From: Sva-07 sp963716095
GTDB taxonomy: Bacteria; Actinomycetota; Acidimicrobiia; Acidimicrobiales; Ilumatobacteraceae
Length of the DNA: 64,000 nt
NCBI GenBank assembly: GCA_963716095.1
Contig: CAVQSV010000018.1
Span: 496,001-560,000 of the forward strand
Direction of reading: 5' to 3'
Shown one piece after another: positions 25,821 through 34,991 of this stretch. Positions within the stretch are counted from its first letter, which is position 1; each line of letters starts with the position of its first letter. The position numbers were made by a program, and so were the translations under genes. Under the pieces are notes generated by a model. It made no database searches, was not told the origin of the DNA, and saw nothing but the letters and a program-made list of their open reading frames with translations.

Positions 25821-26249
25821 GGCGCCGAGGTCGGTCATCGACGCCGCTTCGGCGGTGCCCGCAGGCCGTGCTTGCAGATCGGTGTGACATCCGCACAGCG
25901 CCGCTCAGGGCCCCGGTATCGGCTCAACCGTGGCGCCGCGCTCCCACCGCACGACGACCCCTCTCGAGCACCGCACAATCACGGGCCGCAACGTGTCCGT
26001 TTGGGGGGATGAACAACGGACGTTCTGGACGCATCGTGGGCCCGATCGGGCCCCAACGAGAGCCGTCTCTCTGGAGGTTCCTCAACCGACCGGCCCGCTG
26101 ATACTCACAGCGATTGTCGACCGGGTTCCCAGTGAGCGGTCACGGATTGGACGTGGCCGATCTCGCTCGGTGCGGCGGCTTGAGCGCTCGGGTTGACATG
26201 CGTGGGTTCGAGCGGTCGGTCGCGGCAATGAGTTGCCCGAAGCGGCCCG
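25821..26249. other. Gene-free stretch before the toxin-antitoxin pair
   Basis: Short open frames lack family resemblance and ribosome binding sites. Base composition is slightly lower in GC than the flanks. I see no repeat or RNA here. Confidence 0.4.
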
Positions 26250-26297
26250 TTGACCGGGTTGTTCGAGTGGCTACACTGATGTCATGAATGTAGCTAC
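26250..26297 (+). promoter_or_regulatory. Leaderless toxin-antitoxin promoter with operator
   Basis: TTGACC (26250-26255), a 16-base spacer and TACACT (26272-26277) place transcription start at or within a base or two of the antitoxin ATG (26284), so the mRNA is probably leaderless. GTGGCTACA (26267-26275) and TGTAGCTAC (26289-26297) form an inverted repeat spanning the -10 and start codon, as expected for autorepression by the antitoxin. Confidence 0.65.
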
Positions 26298-26565
26298 TTC
26301 AAGGTCGAAGGTCGGGATCCGCGACCTCAAGAATGGTCTGAGCAAGTACATCGATCGTGTGGCGGCCGGGGAAGAAGTGATCGTCACGGATCGGGGTCGC
26401 CCCGTCGCCAAACTCTCTCCACTCGACGCACCCGACGATCGCCTCGCAGATCTCGTTGCCGCTGGCCTGGTTCGACCACCCGCAAGCGGCACTCGCCATC
26501 GATCTCGTTCTCGAATCAAGCCGAAGGGAAATGTGAGCGGTCTCGTTGCTGAGCAACGTCGGTGA
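26284..26565 (+). CDS. Phd/YefM-family antitoxin
   Basis: The 93-residue protein has the Phd fold signature KVGIRDLKNGLSKYIDRVAAGEEVIVTDRGRPVAKLSPL in its first 50 residues (DNA binding and dimerisation). The C-terminal tail is basic (TRHRSRSRIKPKG) and likely wraps the toxin. No ribosome binding site precedes the ATG, matching a leaderless transcript. Its stop overlaps the toxin's GTG start. Confidence 0.9.
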   Translation: MNVATSRSKVGIRDLKNGLSKYIDRVAAGEEVIVTDRGRPVAKLSPLDAPDDRLADLVAAGLVRPPASGTRHRSRSRIKPKGNVSGLVAEQRR

Positions 26566-26984
26566 TCACCTATGTCGATACGTCGACCCTGATCACACTG
26601 ATCGTCGATGAGGAGGGGTCGGACCGAGCCGACCTGATCTGGCAGTCCGCCGATTCGGTCGCCTCGGTGAGTCTGGTCGTCGTCGAAGCGCGCGCTGCGC
26701 TCGCTGCAGCCGCGCGAGGCAAGCGGCTCTCGGTCGGCCAGTTGCAGGTTGCCAAGACAGAGTTGGCCGCGTTCGTCGACGATCTCCATCTTGTCGAGGT
26801 GAACGAGGAACTCATCGAGAGCGCGGCAGAGCTCGCGGAAGCCGAGTCGCTCAGCGGCTACGACGCAGTCCACCTCGCTGCCGCTCTCTTCGTGGGCGCT
26901 GCAGTCCTCACGAGCGCGGACCGAGTGCTCCGCGAGGCAGCCGAACGGCAGGGCCTGCACATCGCCGACCCACTCACAGCATGA
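26562..26984 (+). CDS. vapC: PIN-domain (VapC-like) toxin ribonuclease
   Basis: The 140-residue PIN nuclease has acidic residues at expected positions: Asp in TYVDTSTLITL, Glu in VVEARAAL, and Asp in SGYDAVHLAAAL plus TSADRVL. VapC toxins cleave tRNA or rRNA; the target is not predictable. GTG at 26562 overlaps the antitoxin stop by GTGA, so toxin translation depends on antitoxin translation. Confidence 0.9.
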   Translation: MITYVDTSTLITLIVDEEGSDRADLIWQSADSVASVSLVVVEARAALAAAARGKRLSVGQLQVAKTELAAFVDDLHLVEVNEELIESAAELAEAESLSGYDAVHLAAALFVGAAVLTSADRVLREAAERQGLHIADPLTA

Positions 26985-27254
26985 CCGAGCCGTCCGCAGG
27001 AGTACCGACCGACATTCCTGAGCGGCCCGCCGCTCGCGGACGTGCCGATGCTGAGTGGGGCTGACGCGCGCTGGCGTCTGTGAGGTCAGCGACGGAAGCC
27101 TGAACACTGCGTGATGGCCCGACGCTGGGCGCCGACCGGCAAGTTGCCCGACCTGACAACGGTGACCGTCCGGCCCACCTCCAACCGGACCTTCGCCTCT
27201 TGCTCCCGAACAAACCCCGAGAGACGGTGGACGTGAGAAGAAGGAGGTGGAGCG

Positions 27255-28754
27255 ATGCGCTCGATCCGACGATCCCGTTCGACAGCGGGCCTTCTCGCGA
27301 TCGCGTTCCTGGTTGCTGCGTCCGCCTGTGGGGCCGATCCCCCCGACCAGCTGACGTTGCCGGCCCCCTCCGATGCGACCGACGTGGCTGATGAACCGGA
27401 GGCGACCGAGGAACCGGACGCGACCGACGCGACTGACGAACCGGACGCCACCTGGGCGCCGACTGTCGAGGCCGCCCCCGAAGCGCCATCGCTGGTGACG
27501 TCGACGGCCGTTGCCGTCAGCGCTCCGTTCGAGGCCATGGTGGAGGCGTCGCAGTACAGCCCCGTCCGATGGCTCGTTCCGTGGGACGACGGCTTCCTCG
27601 CCCTCGGCATCGAGTACCCGGCACAGCCGCTCCCGGAGCAGCTGCCTCCGGAGGTCGCCGAGCTCTTCCCGCCCGAGGTGGTCGCACTCTTCCCCGACGG
27701 GCTGCCACCCACGCAACAGGAGGCGATGGACATCTTGAACGAGGCAGGGCTCTTCGACGTGGTGATGGACGTCCTGGACGAGAATCCCGAAGCGATGGAT
27801 GCGGTCCAGTCGGCGCCGCGGCCCGCCCCCGAGCTGATGGCCTCGTGGTCGACCGACGGTGACCTGTGGATCCCCACGGAGATCGCTGTGCCCATCGACA
27901 TCGGCGACGTCTCACACGTCGGGGTCTCCGGCGACCGCCTGACCCTCGCGGGCGTCGTGCGTCCACCAGCGGCCGGTGATCCCTGGGTCGTTGCGATTGC
28001 GTCCACGAGGGATCTCGAGAACTGGAACACCGCGAGCATGCGCGTCGAGGACTCCGCTGGCCCGTCAGAGCTCGATCAGAGCTGGGTCGCTCCAATCGCC
28101 GCAGCGGCCGACGACGAACACTGGGTGGCCCACGTCATGATCGACATGGGAAATTCCATGTCCGGTTCGGGGTACTCCGAGCTGCGTGAAGAGCTGTGGT
28201 CGGCGGCATGGGACGGCGAGCCGACGGTGAGCGAAACCGATCAGCAGTCCTGGATCCTGCTGGCCACGAGCGACGGGTTCCTCGATCTCGGTCGACAGGT
28301 CGCGTTCTCACCTGACGGCCAATCGTGGACCGAAGCGACTGAGCCGGCACCGAACGTCACCATTGAGACCGCTGCACCGTTCGGCGACGGCGTGCTGGCG
28401 CTCGCAGTAACCGAGGAGGGCCAATCGTCGATCCTCGTGCTCGATGCCACCGGCAACACCGTCACCTCGGTGGAGGTCCCCGAGCTGGGCGACGGATTCT
28501 CGGCGTGGAATTCGTCGTCGAGCCCGGCGTTCATCGTGCAAACGAGAAGGCCCGCCGCGACCGAGCAACCCGACCTCTGGCTGCTCGCCACCGTCAACGG
28601 CACGACCTGGCTCCTGCACGATCTCGACGAGGGCGACCCCGACGAGTACAACCCGCCGATGCTCGCCGCCGTCAATGGCACGACCGTGCTCACCGGCACG
28701 ATCGGATGGGAACCGGGGACCGACGTCTGGCAACGCTTCACGATCACGGAGTGA
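27255..28754 (+). CDS. Large lipoprotein of unknown function
   Basis: It has a signal peptide with a lipobox (FLVAASAC, Cys at residue 25). A Thr/Asp/Glu/Pro-rich linker follows (residues about 35-80) with repeated DATDEPDAT-like units. The roughly 400-residue remainder contains recurring WSTDGDLW, FSPDGQSWTEA and TVNGTTWLL segments, suggestive of a beta-propeller. AAGGAGGTGGAG lies just before the ATG. It is probably anchored on the outer face of the membrane. No enzymatic motif is recognised. Confidence 0.7.
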   Translation: MRSIRRSRSTAGLLAIAFLVAASACGADPPDQLTLPAPSDATDVADEPEATEEPDATDATDEPDATWAPTVEAAPEAPSLVTSTAVAVSAPFEAMVEASQYSPVRWLVPWDDGFLALGIEYPAQPLPEQLPPEVAELFPPEVVALFPDGLPPTQQEAMDILNEAGLFDVVMDVLDENPEAMDAVQSAPRPAPELMASWSTDGDLWIPTEIAVPIDIGDVSHVGVSGDRLTLAGVVRPPAAGDPWVVAIASTRDLENWNTASMRVEDSAGPSELDQSWVAPIAAAADDEHWVAHVMIDMGNSMSGSGYSELREELWSAAWDGEPTVSETDQQSWILLATSDGFLDLGRQVAFSPDGQSWTEATEPAPNVTIETAAPFGDGVLALAVTEEGQSSILVLDATGNTVTSVEVPELGDGFSAWNSSSSPAFIVQTRRPAATEQPDLWLLATVNGTTWLLHDLDEGDPDEYNPPMLAAVNGTTVLTGTIGWEPGTDVWQRFTITE

Positions 28755-28791
28755 GGAGACGCCCCCGGTCGACGCCGGTCGTCATCCGGTG

Positions 28792-29169
28792 TCAGTTGGC
28801 GTGCCGTGTTCGCGAGAGCATCATCAGCGTGACGCACACGGCGATGATTCCAGCGAGCACCTGGCCGCCCTTGGCGAGTCGGTTGACGTCGACGGTCGGC
28901 TTCCACTCGACGTTGCCGTCGCGAACTTCGTAGACGCCGAGCGGCGTGATTCCGAGCCCGAATCCGGTGCCGAAACCACCGCCCGAATCGCCCTCTTCGT
29001 CGACGCCCTCACCACCACCGCCGCCGGCGCCGCCGGCCACTCGAGCCACCGGGATCACCGTGACCCCGTCGACGACGTATGCGTCACCGAATGATCGACT
29101 CACCGACAGCGAGTCTCGAGTGCCCTTGATCGATGTGAGTACCTGTTCGGCCGACATGCGTTCAGCCAT
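28792..29169 (-). CDS. GerW/YtfJ-family protein
   Basis: The 125-residue protein has the family start EQVLTSIKGTRDSLSVSRSFGDAYVVDGVTVIPVARV, then a Gly-rich loop (GGAGGGGGEGV) and GLGITPLGVYEVRDGNVEWKPTVD. A C-terminal hydrophobic helix (about residues 103-118) follows. GerW is a sporulation protein in Bacillus; actinobacterial homologues occur without sporulation and their role is unknown. GAGGAG precedes ATG 29169. The fur-like gene lies upstream on the same strand. Confidence 0.8.
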   Translation of the reverse strand: MAERMSAEQVLTSIKGTRDSLSVSRSFGDAYVVDGVTVIPVARVAGGAGGGGGEGVDEEGDSGGGFGTGFGLGITPLGVYEVRDGNVEWKPTVDVNRLAKGGQVLAGIIAVCVTLMMLSRTRHAN

Positions 29170-29242
29170 GAGTCGCTCCTCTCCTCGGTTGTGGTTCGAC
29201 GCTACGCCCGGCTCGTTGCCCCGGATAGGGCACTTGGACCGA

Positions 29243-29680
29243 TCAGCGGCAGGAGCGGCAGCGCACCGACAGCGCGAAGTGGCCGAGCGACAGCTGCAGG
29301 CCGTAGGCGTGTTCGAGGCGATCGGCGAGCCGGTCGAGCTCGTGCGACGGGATGTCGGTGACGGCTCCGCAACCCTCACAGACCGCTGCAACCGTGCGGG
29401 TGCCCGCCCATCGATAGGCGGCCGGGCCGTGGCCGAGGTGGACGTGTTCGATGACGCCGACCTCTTCGAAGTGCGACAGCGAGCGGTACACCGTGGCCTG
29501 GTCGATGTCGTCGTGACGTTCGACGAGTTCCTCGGCGGTGATCCGCCCGTTCGTGGTGAACAGGTCCTTGAGCAACTCGCGCCGCGCCTTGGTGAGGCGA
29601 CCGCCACCAGCGCGCACCCGCTCGAGTGCTTCGTCGAAGACCGGACTGTTCACGGCGCCCACCGTACGCGTGTCGGCCAC
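29243..29680 (-). CDS. Fur-family metalloregulator
   Basis: The 145-residue regulator has the Fur winged helix RLTKARRELLKDLF...ITAEELVERHDDIDQATVYRSLSHFEEVG. The HVHLGHGPAAYRW segment supplies regulatory metal ligands. Two structural zinc pairs are present, CEGC and CRSC. The second pair ends the protein, as in Zur/FurB-type proteins. Whether it senses zinc, iron or peroxide is not certain; no Fur box search could be made. Confidence 0.85.
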   Translation of the reverse strand: MADTRTVGAVNSPVFDEALERVRAGGGRLTKARRELLKDLFTTNGRITAEELVERHDDIDQATVYRSLSHFEEVGVIEHVHLGHGPAAYRWAGTRTVAAVCEGCGAVTDIPSHELDRLADRLEHAYGLQLSLGHFALSVRCRSCR

Positions 29681-29692
29681 TCGTCGGCCGGT

Positions 29693-30616
29693 TCAGTGGT
29701 GCGGTTCGGCGATCGCTCCGTACAGCTCGGGACGGCGATACGTGGCGAAGTCGAACAGTGTGCCGGTGTACTGCTTGCACCAATCGAGGTCGCATTCGGC
29801 GACGATCAGCTCGTCGCCGTTCGAGGCCGCCTTGGCCAGCAGTTCGCCGGACGGAGCGAAGATCGACGACTCGGCCAACGAGTCGACGCCCTCCTCGACG
29901 CCACCCTTGGCGACACCGACGACGAACGTGCCGTTCTGGTACGCACCTGCCGACATCACGAGCTGATTGTGGAATCCCTGGAGCGGATCCTGCGTCGGGT
30001 CGGGCGCGTAGTGCAGCGGCGTGTTGTAGCCGCACAGGATCAGCTCGACCCCCTGCAACCCCATCAGCCGATACGTCTCGGGCCACCGACGGTCGTTGCA
30101 GATCATCATCCCGACCCGCCCACCGAACGCGTCCCACACGCCGAACCCGTCGGGCGACGGTTCGAAGTAGTACCGCTCGGCGTGCTGGAACGGGCGGTCC
30201 GGTTCGTTGCCGGCGTGGCCGGGGATGTGCACCTTCTTGAACGTGGCCACGCTGCGCCCGTCGCGCTCGACCAGCGTCTGCACGTTCCAGCGATGTGTCG
30301 TGCCGTCGGGCGAGGTCTCGAGCAGGGCGTAGCCGAGGCTGAAGCCGATCTCGAGGTGCTTCGCTTCGTCGAACAGTGGTTGGGTGACCTCGTTCGGCAT
30401 CGAGCGTTCGTAGAAGTGATCGACGGTGGTGATGTCGTCGACGAACCACCGAGGAAAGAACGTGGTCAACGCCAGCTCGGGGAACACGACGAGGTCGCTG
30501 CCCTGGCTGGCCGCCTCCTGCAGCAGCACGATCATCCGCTCGACGACGTCGGCGCGTTCGTCGGCGAGTTGGACCGGGCCGAGCTGGGCGCCGGCGACGG
30601 TGACGATGCGAGTCAT
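29693..30616 (-). CDS. N-carbamoyl-D-amino-acid hydrolase (nitrilase superfamily)
   Basis: The 307-residue enzyme matches the DCase branch closely: VVFPELALTTFFPRW carries the catalytic Glu, ATFKKVHIPGH the catalytic Lys, and MMICNDRRWPE the catalytic Cys. The family hydrolyses N-carbamoyl-D-amino acids to D-amino acids, CO2 and ammonia. Its ATG overlaps the stop of the large FtsK-like secretion ATPase (ATGA), so the two are coupled. That is odd for a metabolic enzyme, and no hydantoinase gene is nearby. Confidence 0.88.
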   Translation of the reverse strand: MTRIVTVAGAQLGPVQLADERADVVERMIVLLQEAASQGSDLVVFPELALTTFFPRWFVDDITTVDHFYERSMPNEVTQPLFDEAKHLEIGFSLGYALLETSPDGTTHRWNVQTLVERDGRSVATFKKVHIPGHAGNEPDRPFQHAERYYFEPSPDGFGVWDAFGGRVGMMICNDRRWPETYRLMGLQGVELILCGYNTPLHYAPDPTQDPLQGFHNQLVMSAGAYQNGTFVVGVAKGGVEEGVDSLAESSIFAPSGELLAKAASNGDELIVAECDLDWCKQYTGTLFDFATYRRPELYGAIAEPHH

Positions 30617-33600
30617 GTGTGCATTCTGGCAGCGACCTGCACCAGACGATGTCCGGCTTGATCGACGGCCCAGGCGAGACCGGGTCGTGGCGGTATCGGG
30701 GTGCGGCGCGGCAGCGTGGCGCCGAGGAGTTCGCCGTCGACGTCACCCATCGAGGTCATGATCAGCCCGCACCGACCGCGGGCCACGTCGCGGGTCCAGT
30801 GGCCGTAGGCGACCCTGACGGCTTCGAGCCGGGCGGCGACGGCGAAGGTGACCCCCGGCTGCGTGACGAGCCGGGCGAGCGTGCCCTGGGGGTCGTCGAC
30901 CCGTTCGGCATCGTCGACGACGACGAGCAGGGGCGTCCCGTCGGGAGGGTGGTCGGTGAGCGCCGTCTCCACGGCGTGGTAACGATCGAGGTGGACGGCC
31001 CGGGCGCCGGGATGGGCGCAACGCCAGGCAACCTCCACCTGTCGCAGCGCGGTGGATCGTCCGGTGCGAGCGCCACCGCCGATGAAGACGTGGTCACCGG
31101 ACGGCACCACGAGCCGCACCGGTTCGAGATCGTCCGCCCCGATCCCGATGGGCAACTCGACCGGGAGGTCGTTCCGCGGGTGGGTCACGGCCGACCCCAC
31201 GTGGGTATCGAAGCTGTCGGCGTCGACCACCTCCGGCAGCACCGACACCGGCGGCGGGCCGATCGCTCCACCGTCCGAGGTGGCGATGTCGCTCAGCGGT
31301 TCGGGGTCGTGGACGATGTGGCCCTCGAGTCCTGACTCGACCACCCGGAACCTCCCGGGCCATCCGGGCCCCACGACGGGGCCGCGGAGGCCGGCGGTTC
31401 GTGCGACCCCGTCGTCGACGACATGGAAGACCCAGGTGGCCGATCGCGGCACGGCCAGCCCTCTCGACGACGACCCGTCGGTGGTGACAGTCGCCACGAT
31501 GCCGACTGCCGGCCCGTCGCGCAGCACCCGATCGAGCCGTGTCGCGGCCTCCACGTGTGCGAGGTCGTCGAGGGCGTCGCGCACGGCTGCGTAGCCGTCG
31601 ATCGCCACCACGATCGACGGCTCTCGACGACCGTCGGTGGCGCGCCGGTCGAGTTCGCCTGCGAGTCGGGCGAGCAACCGGGTGAGGCGTTCGAGTTCCG
31701 ACACGCGCACCACTGCCCCGCAGTGGGCGAGCGAATCGAACGCCGACCAGGCCGCCTCGCCCTGCGCGTCGATCACGTAGAGGTGCAGCGCCTCGGGCGG
31801 CGAAGCTCGCGCGCCTGCTGCGACGACCGCTGTGCACGCGGTGGTGGTGCCAGCGCCGACGGCACCGACGAGCAGCAGGTTGCCGTCACACGGCGTCCAC
31901 CGCAGCGGGCGTCGACACTGCCCCGCCGGATCATCGAGCAGACCGGTCGTGGTCGGGTCGTCATCGAGATCTCGCGGGTGGACAACATCCGGCAGCGCAT
32001 CGATCCATGGTCGATGGGGAGGGACCGTGGAGGCGATCGCTGCTGCTGCGCCGATGGCGTCGACGACGTGGTCGAGCACACTCGGTTCCGCCGCCTCGAC
32101 GAGTTCGCCGGTCGCCGGTTCGCCGACTGCGAAGTCGGCGCCGGACGGCTGGAAACCCATGTCGACGGGTTCCACCTGGAGGCGACCTGCCACTCGCGGC
32201 ACCCGCCCGGCGGTGCTCGCCGTTTGGAAGACGACCAACTCGTCGGGGCCGAGCCGGAGCGCAGCCCGACCGGGAGCGCCGGCAGGGAACCGTGCTGGCA
32301 CACCGTCGCCGACCACATCCTCGGCGTCGGAACGGTCGTGCAGGCGCAGCGCAATCCGCAGATTGGTGTTGGCGCGGATGTCGTCGGTGACGACGCCGGC
32401 CGGCCGCTGTGTCGCCAGCAACAGGTGGATGCCGAGGCTGCGGCCACGCTGGGCCACCGCCACGAGCGCGCCGAGGAACTCGGGGAGCTCCTTGGCCAGC
32501 GACGCGAACTCGTCGATCACCACCACCAACCGAGGAAGCGGAACATCGGCGGCGCGGCGATAGGTCGTCAGATCGTCGACACCCACGGCACGCAACAGTC
32601 GTTCACGTCGCCGCACCTCGGCATCGAGGCTCACCAGGACCCGTTCGGCGAGCCCGTCGTCGAGGTCGGTCACCACGCCGACGGTGTGCGGCAATCGCTC
32701 GCATGCGTCGAACGTCGATCCACCCTTGAAGTCGACGAGGATCATCGTGACGTGGTCGGGGCTGGACTGGGCGGCGAGCGACACCACCAGGGTGCGCAGC
32801 AGCTCGCTCTTGCCCGATCCAGTGGTGCCGGCGACGAGCCCGTGGGGCCCGTCGCGCACGAGGTCGACGTCGACGACACCGTCGTCCGACACTCCGAGCC
32901 GGGCGACCGGTGCCGGGTCGCTCCCGGCGTGACGCCAACGGCGGGCGATCACCGACGCTGCCTGGTCGCCGACCGGTTCGAGCTCGGCGAGCGACACGCT
33001 GGTCGGCACCCCTCCGGCGTCGTCGTGGTCCTCTGGGTCGATCAGCGGCGCCAACCGCCGGGCAGCGGCCTCGGCGGTCGCGACCGAGAGACCGGCGACT
33101 CTGATCTCGCGGTCGATCGTGGTCCAGTGCGACGCATCGTCGCCGGCCCAGACGGCCCCACCGGTGGCGCCGACGTCGAGGATCCGGCCGGCGACGGCCG
33201 GCACCGAAGCGTCAGGCGCCACGAGCGCGATGCAGCTCACGTGTCCACGTTCGAGTCGGCGGCGCACCGGCCCGGTGCGGGCGCTGAGGAGCGATGGAGC
33301 ATCGAGCACGATCACGGTGCGGTGGTCGACGGCGTCACCTCGGTATGCCCCCATCGCGCCGGCGACCGCCTTGGGGTCATTGGCGTCGACGAGGCTGGAG
33401 CTGCCTCGTGCGTGCGGGAGCCACGTTGCCCAGCCCCACCTTCCGAGGTCATCGGTGATCACCTGGAGTTGCCAGTCGGCGGGGCCGTAGTCGGCCGCCA
33501 GTTGCACGATCACCGATCGCGTCAACGCCTCCGTGGTCGATGCCGGCCCGCGGAACGCGACCACTGCACCCGATTCGAGCGCGAGCGGCACTGCGACGTC

Positions 33601-34806
33601 GGCGAGGCATTCGGACCGCTCGACCGCAACCAGGAGGTCGGCGGAGAGCCGACGACGCGAGTCGGTTTCGATCGGTGGCGCCCATCGGCAGGTCCCACGG
33701 CCGATGGAGGACCACAGCACATCGGCTGGGCCACATCGACGCGACCAGACCCCAGCGCCGTCTCCGTCGATGACGTCGAGGGCGTCGACGAGGTCGTGGT
33801 GCCGGGCTCGGTGTCGGCGCTCGGCGTCGACATGGGCCTCGCGCAACGCCAGCTCGAAGGTCGCCAACGATGCCCGATACTCCGCGTTGGCACGCCGACG
33901 ATCTCGCCGAGCGACGAGTGCTCCGACCGCCCAGGTCGCCACCGACGCAATGGCACCGACCGCTGCGAACACCGCGAACAGCATCTGGCCGAGCACGGCG
34001 GCCAGCACTCCCGCGCCGGCTGCGGCAACACCGGCCCCGACGAGCGACGTGAGCGGGGGTGGCCGATGTACGCCTGGCGGCTCCGGCACCTCGAGAGCCG
34101 CCCGCTGCGCATCGACCGGTGGAGCCGGCCCCCGACGGACGACGCTTCGCCAGGGGTCACCCTCGGCGGCGACGATGCTGCCACTGACGGGTGCCGTGAC
34201 GGCGGTCGGCCCGCCTGCACCGTCGGGTCGGCCGATGGCGAGTCGGCTGGTGCCGAGCGACACAGAACACCCGATGTCGAGACGGTGGTCGGGGCCGCAC
34301 GGCCTTCCGTCGACCGATGCCGGGAACGTTCCCGTGAGTTGGGTGAAGGTCACCGAGCCGTCGGCGTCGACGTCGAGGACGGCGTGGTGCAGTTCGACCG
34401 CAGGGTCGTCGACCCGGACCGAGGCAGAGGGGGCCCGGCCCACGCTGTGGCGGCCGGGCGCCAACCGCATCCACCGCTGGCAGGCCGGCCCACCCAGCAC
34501 CGCGATGTCGACACCCACCGCGGCCGCAGCCGGCGTTGTCGGGTTGCGTGCTGGTCGATCATCCGGCGATGGTTTCGGCGACGGTGCCGGCGACAGCGTC
34601 ACCGCCGAGCCGACACGGAGCCCGGTGGCGGCGAGGCGCTCGTGTGGATCGGTGGGCCGAGCGTCGATCGTCAGTGGCGTCGTGGCCGGCAGGTCGAGCG
34701 CCCGAGCCAGGTCGGCGACCGAGTCGCTGGCTGCGTGGGGACGGACCAGCAGGCGGGTGCCGTCGGGCCCGGTCGCCTCGCACGCCGGGATGGTCGAATG
34801 CTCCAT
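30613..34806 (-). CDS. EssC/EccC-like type VII secretion FtsK/SpoIIIE ATPase with FHA domain
   Basis: The 1397-residue protein has an N-terminal ubiquitin-like region. An FHA domain follows (about residues 100-190, with GRHSVGRAPSASVRV and ELHHAVLD), then two membrane helices near residues 250-295. The first FtsK motor has an intact Walker A GTTGSGKS at about 660-667 and Walker B LVVVIDEFASL. The second and third motors carry degenerate loops (GAVGAGTTT and GGARTGRST). This is the EssC layout (FHA at the front). No WXG100 substrate, EccB/D/E, EsaA or mycosin is in the window. It precedes the DCase gene by a 4-base overlap and is divergent from a sigma-like protein. Confidence 0.85.
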   Translation of the reverse strand: MEHSTIPACEATGPDGTRLLVRPHAASDSVADLARALDLPATTPLTIDARPTDPHERLAATGLRVGSAVTLSPAPSPKPSPDDRPARNPTTPAAAAVGVDIAVLGGPACQRWMRLAPGRHSVGRAPSASVRVDDPAVELHHAVLDVDADGSVTFTQLTGTFPASVDGRPCGPDHRLDIGCSVSLGTSRLAIGRPDGAGGPTAVTAPVSGSIVAAEGDPWRSVVRRGPAPPVDAQRAALEVPEPPGVHRPPPLTSLVGAGVAAAGAGVLAAVLGQMLFAVFAAVGAIASVATWAVGALVARRDRRRANAEYRASLATFELALREAHVDAERRHRARHHDLVDALDVIDGDGAGVWSRRCGPADVLWSSIGRGTCRWAPPIETDSRRRLSADLLVAVERSECLADVAVPLALESGAVVAFRGPASTTEALTRSVIVQLAADYGPADWQLQVITDDLGRWGWATWLPHARGSSSLVDANDPKAVAGAMGAYRGDAVDHRTVIVLDAPSLLSARTGPVRRRLERGHVSCIALVAPDASVPAVAGRILDVGATGGAVWAGDDASHWTTIDREIRVAGLSVATAEAAARRLAPLIDPEDHDDAGGVPTSVSLAELEPVGDQAASVIARRWRHAGSDPAPVARLGVSDDGVVDVDLVRDGPHGLVAGTTGSGKSELLRTLVVSLAAQSSPDHVTMILVDFKGGSTFDACERLPHTVGVVTDLDDGLAERVLVSLDAEVRRRERLLRAVGVDDLTTYRRAADVPLPRLVVVIDEFASLAKELPEFLGALVAVAQRGRSLGIHLLLATQRPAGVVTDDIRANTNLRIALRLHDRSDAEDVVGDGVPARFPAGAPGRAALRLGPDELVVFQTASTAGRVPRVAGRLQVEPVDMGFQPSGADFAVGEPATGELVEAAEPSVLDHVVDAIGAAAAIASTVPPHRPWIDALPDVVHPRDLDDDPTTTGLLDDPAGQCRRPLRWTPCDGNLLLVGAVGAGTTTACTAVVAAGARASPPEALHLYVIDAQGEAAWSAFDSLAHCGAVVRVSELERLTRLLARLAGELDRRATDGRREPSIVVAIDGYAAVRDALDDLAHVEAATRLDRVLRDGPAVGIVATVTTDGSSSRGLAVPRSATWVFHVVDDGVARTAGLRGPVVGPGWPGRFRVVESGLEGHIVHDPEPLSDIATSDGGAIGPPPVSVLPEVVDADSFDTHVGSAVTHPRNDLPVELPIGIGADDLEPVRLVVPSGDHVFIGGGARTGRSTALRQVEVAWRCAHPGARAVHLDRYHAVETALTDHPPDGTPLLVVVDDAERVDDPQGTLARLVTQPGVTFAVAARLEAVRVAYGHWTRDVARGRCGLIMTSMGDVDGELLGATLPRRTPIPPRPGLAWAVDQAGHRLVQVAARMHT

Positions 34807-34991
34807 GATCTCTCAGTGGGCGGCGAGGGCCCTCAAACGGAAGGTGGACAGCGCCGTCGGTCGATCCACTCGAAAATGGCCTCTGACCTGGTGCTGTGAG
34901 GCGGCGGAGCGGCCTGTGGGTGATGAAATCGAACGATCATCTCCGACAGTGAGGACAGCGGTGAGGCGGCCGGTGAGGGTGCATCGTCACG

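Noticed and set aside
31423..34899. An 1158-codon open frame on the plus strand
   Set aside because: It is antisense to the FHA-FtsK gene, which has clear Walker motifs and conserved domains.
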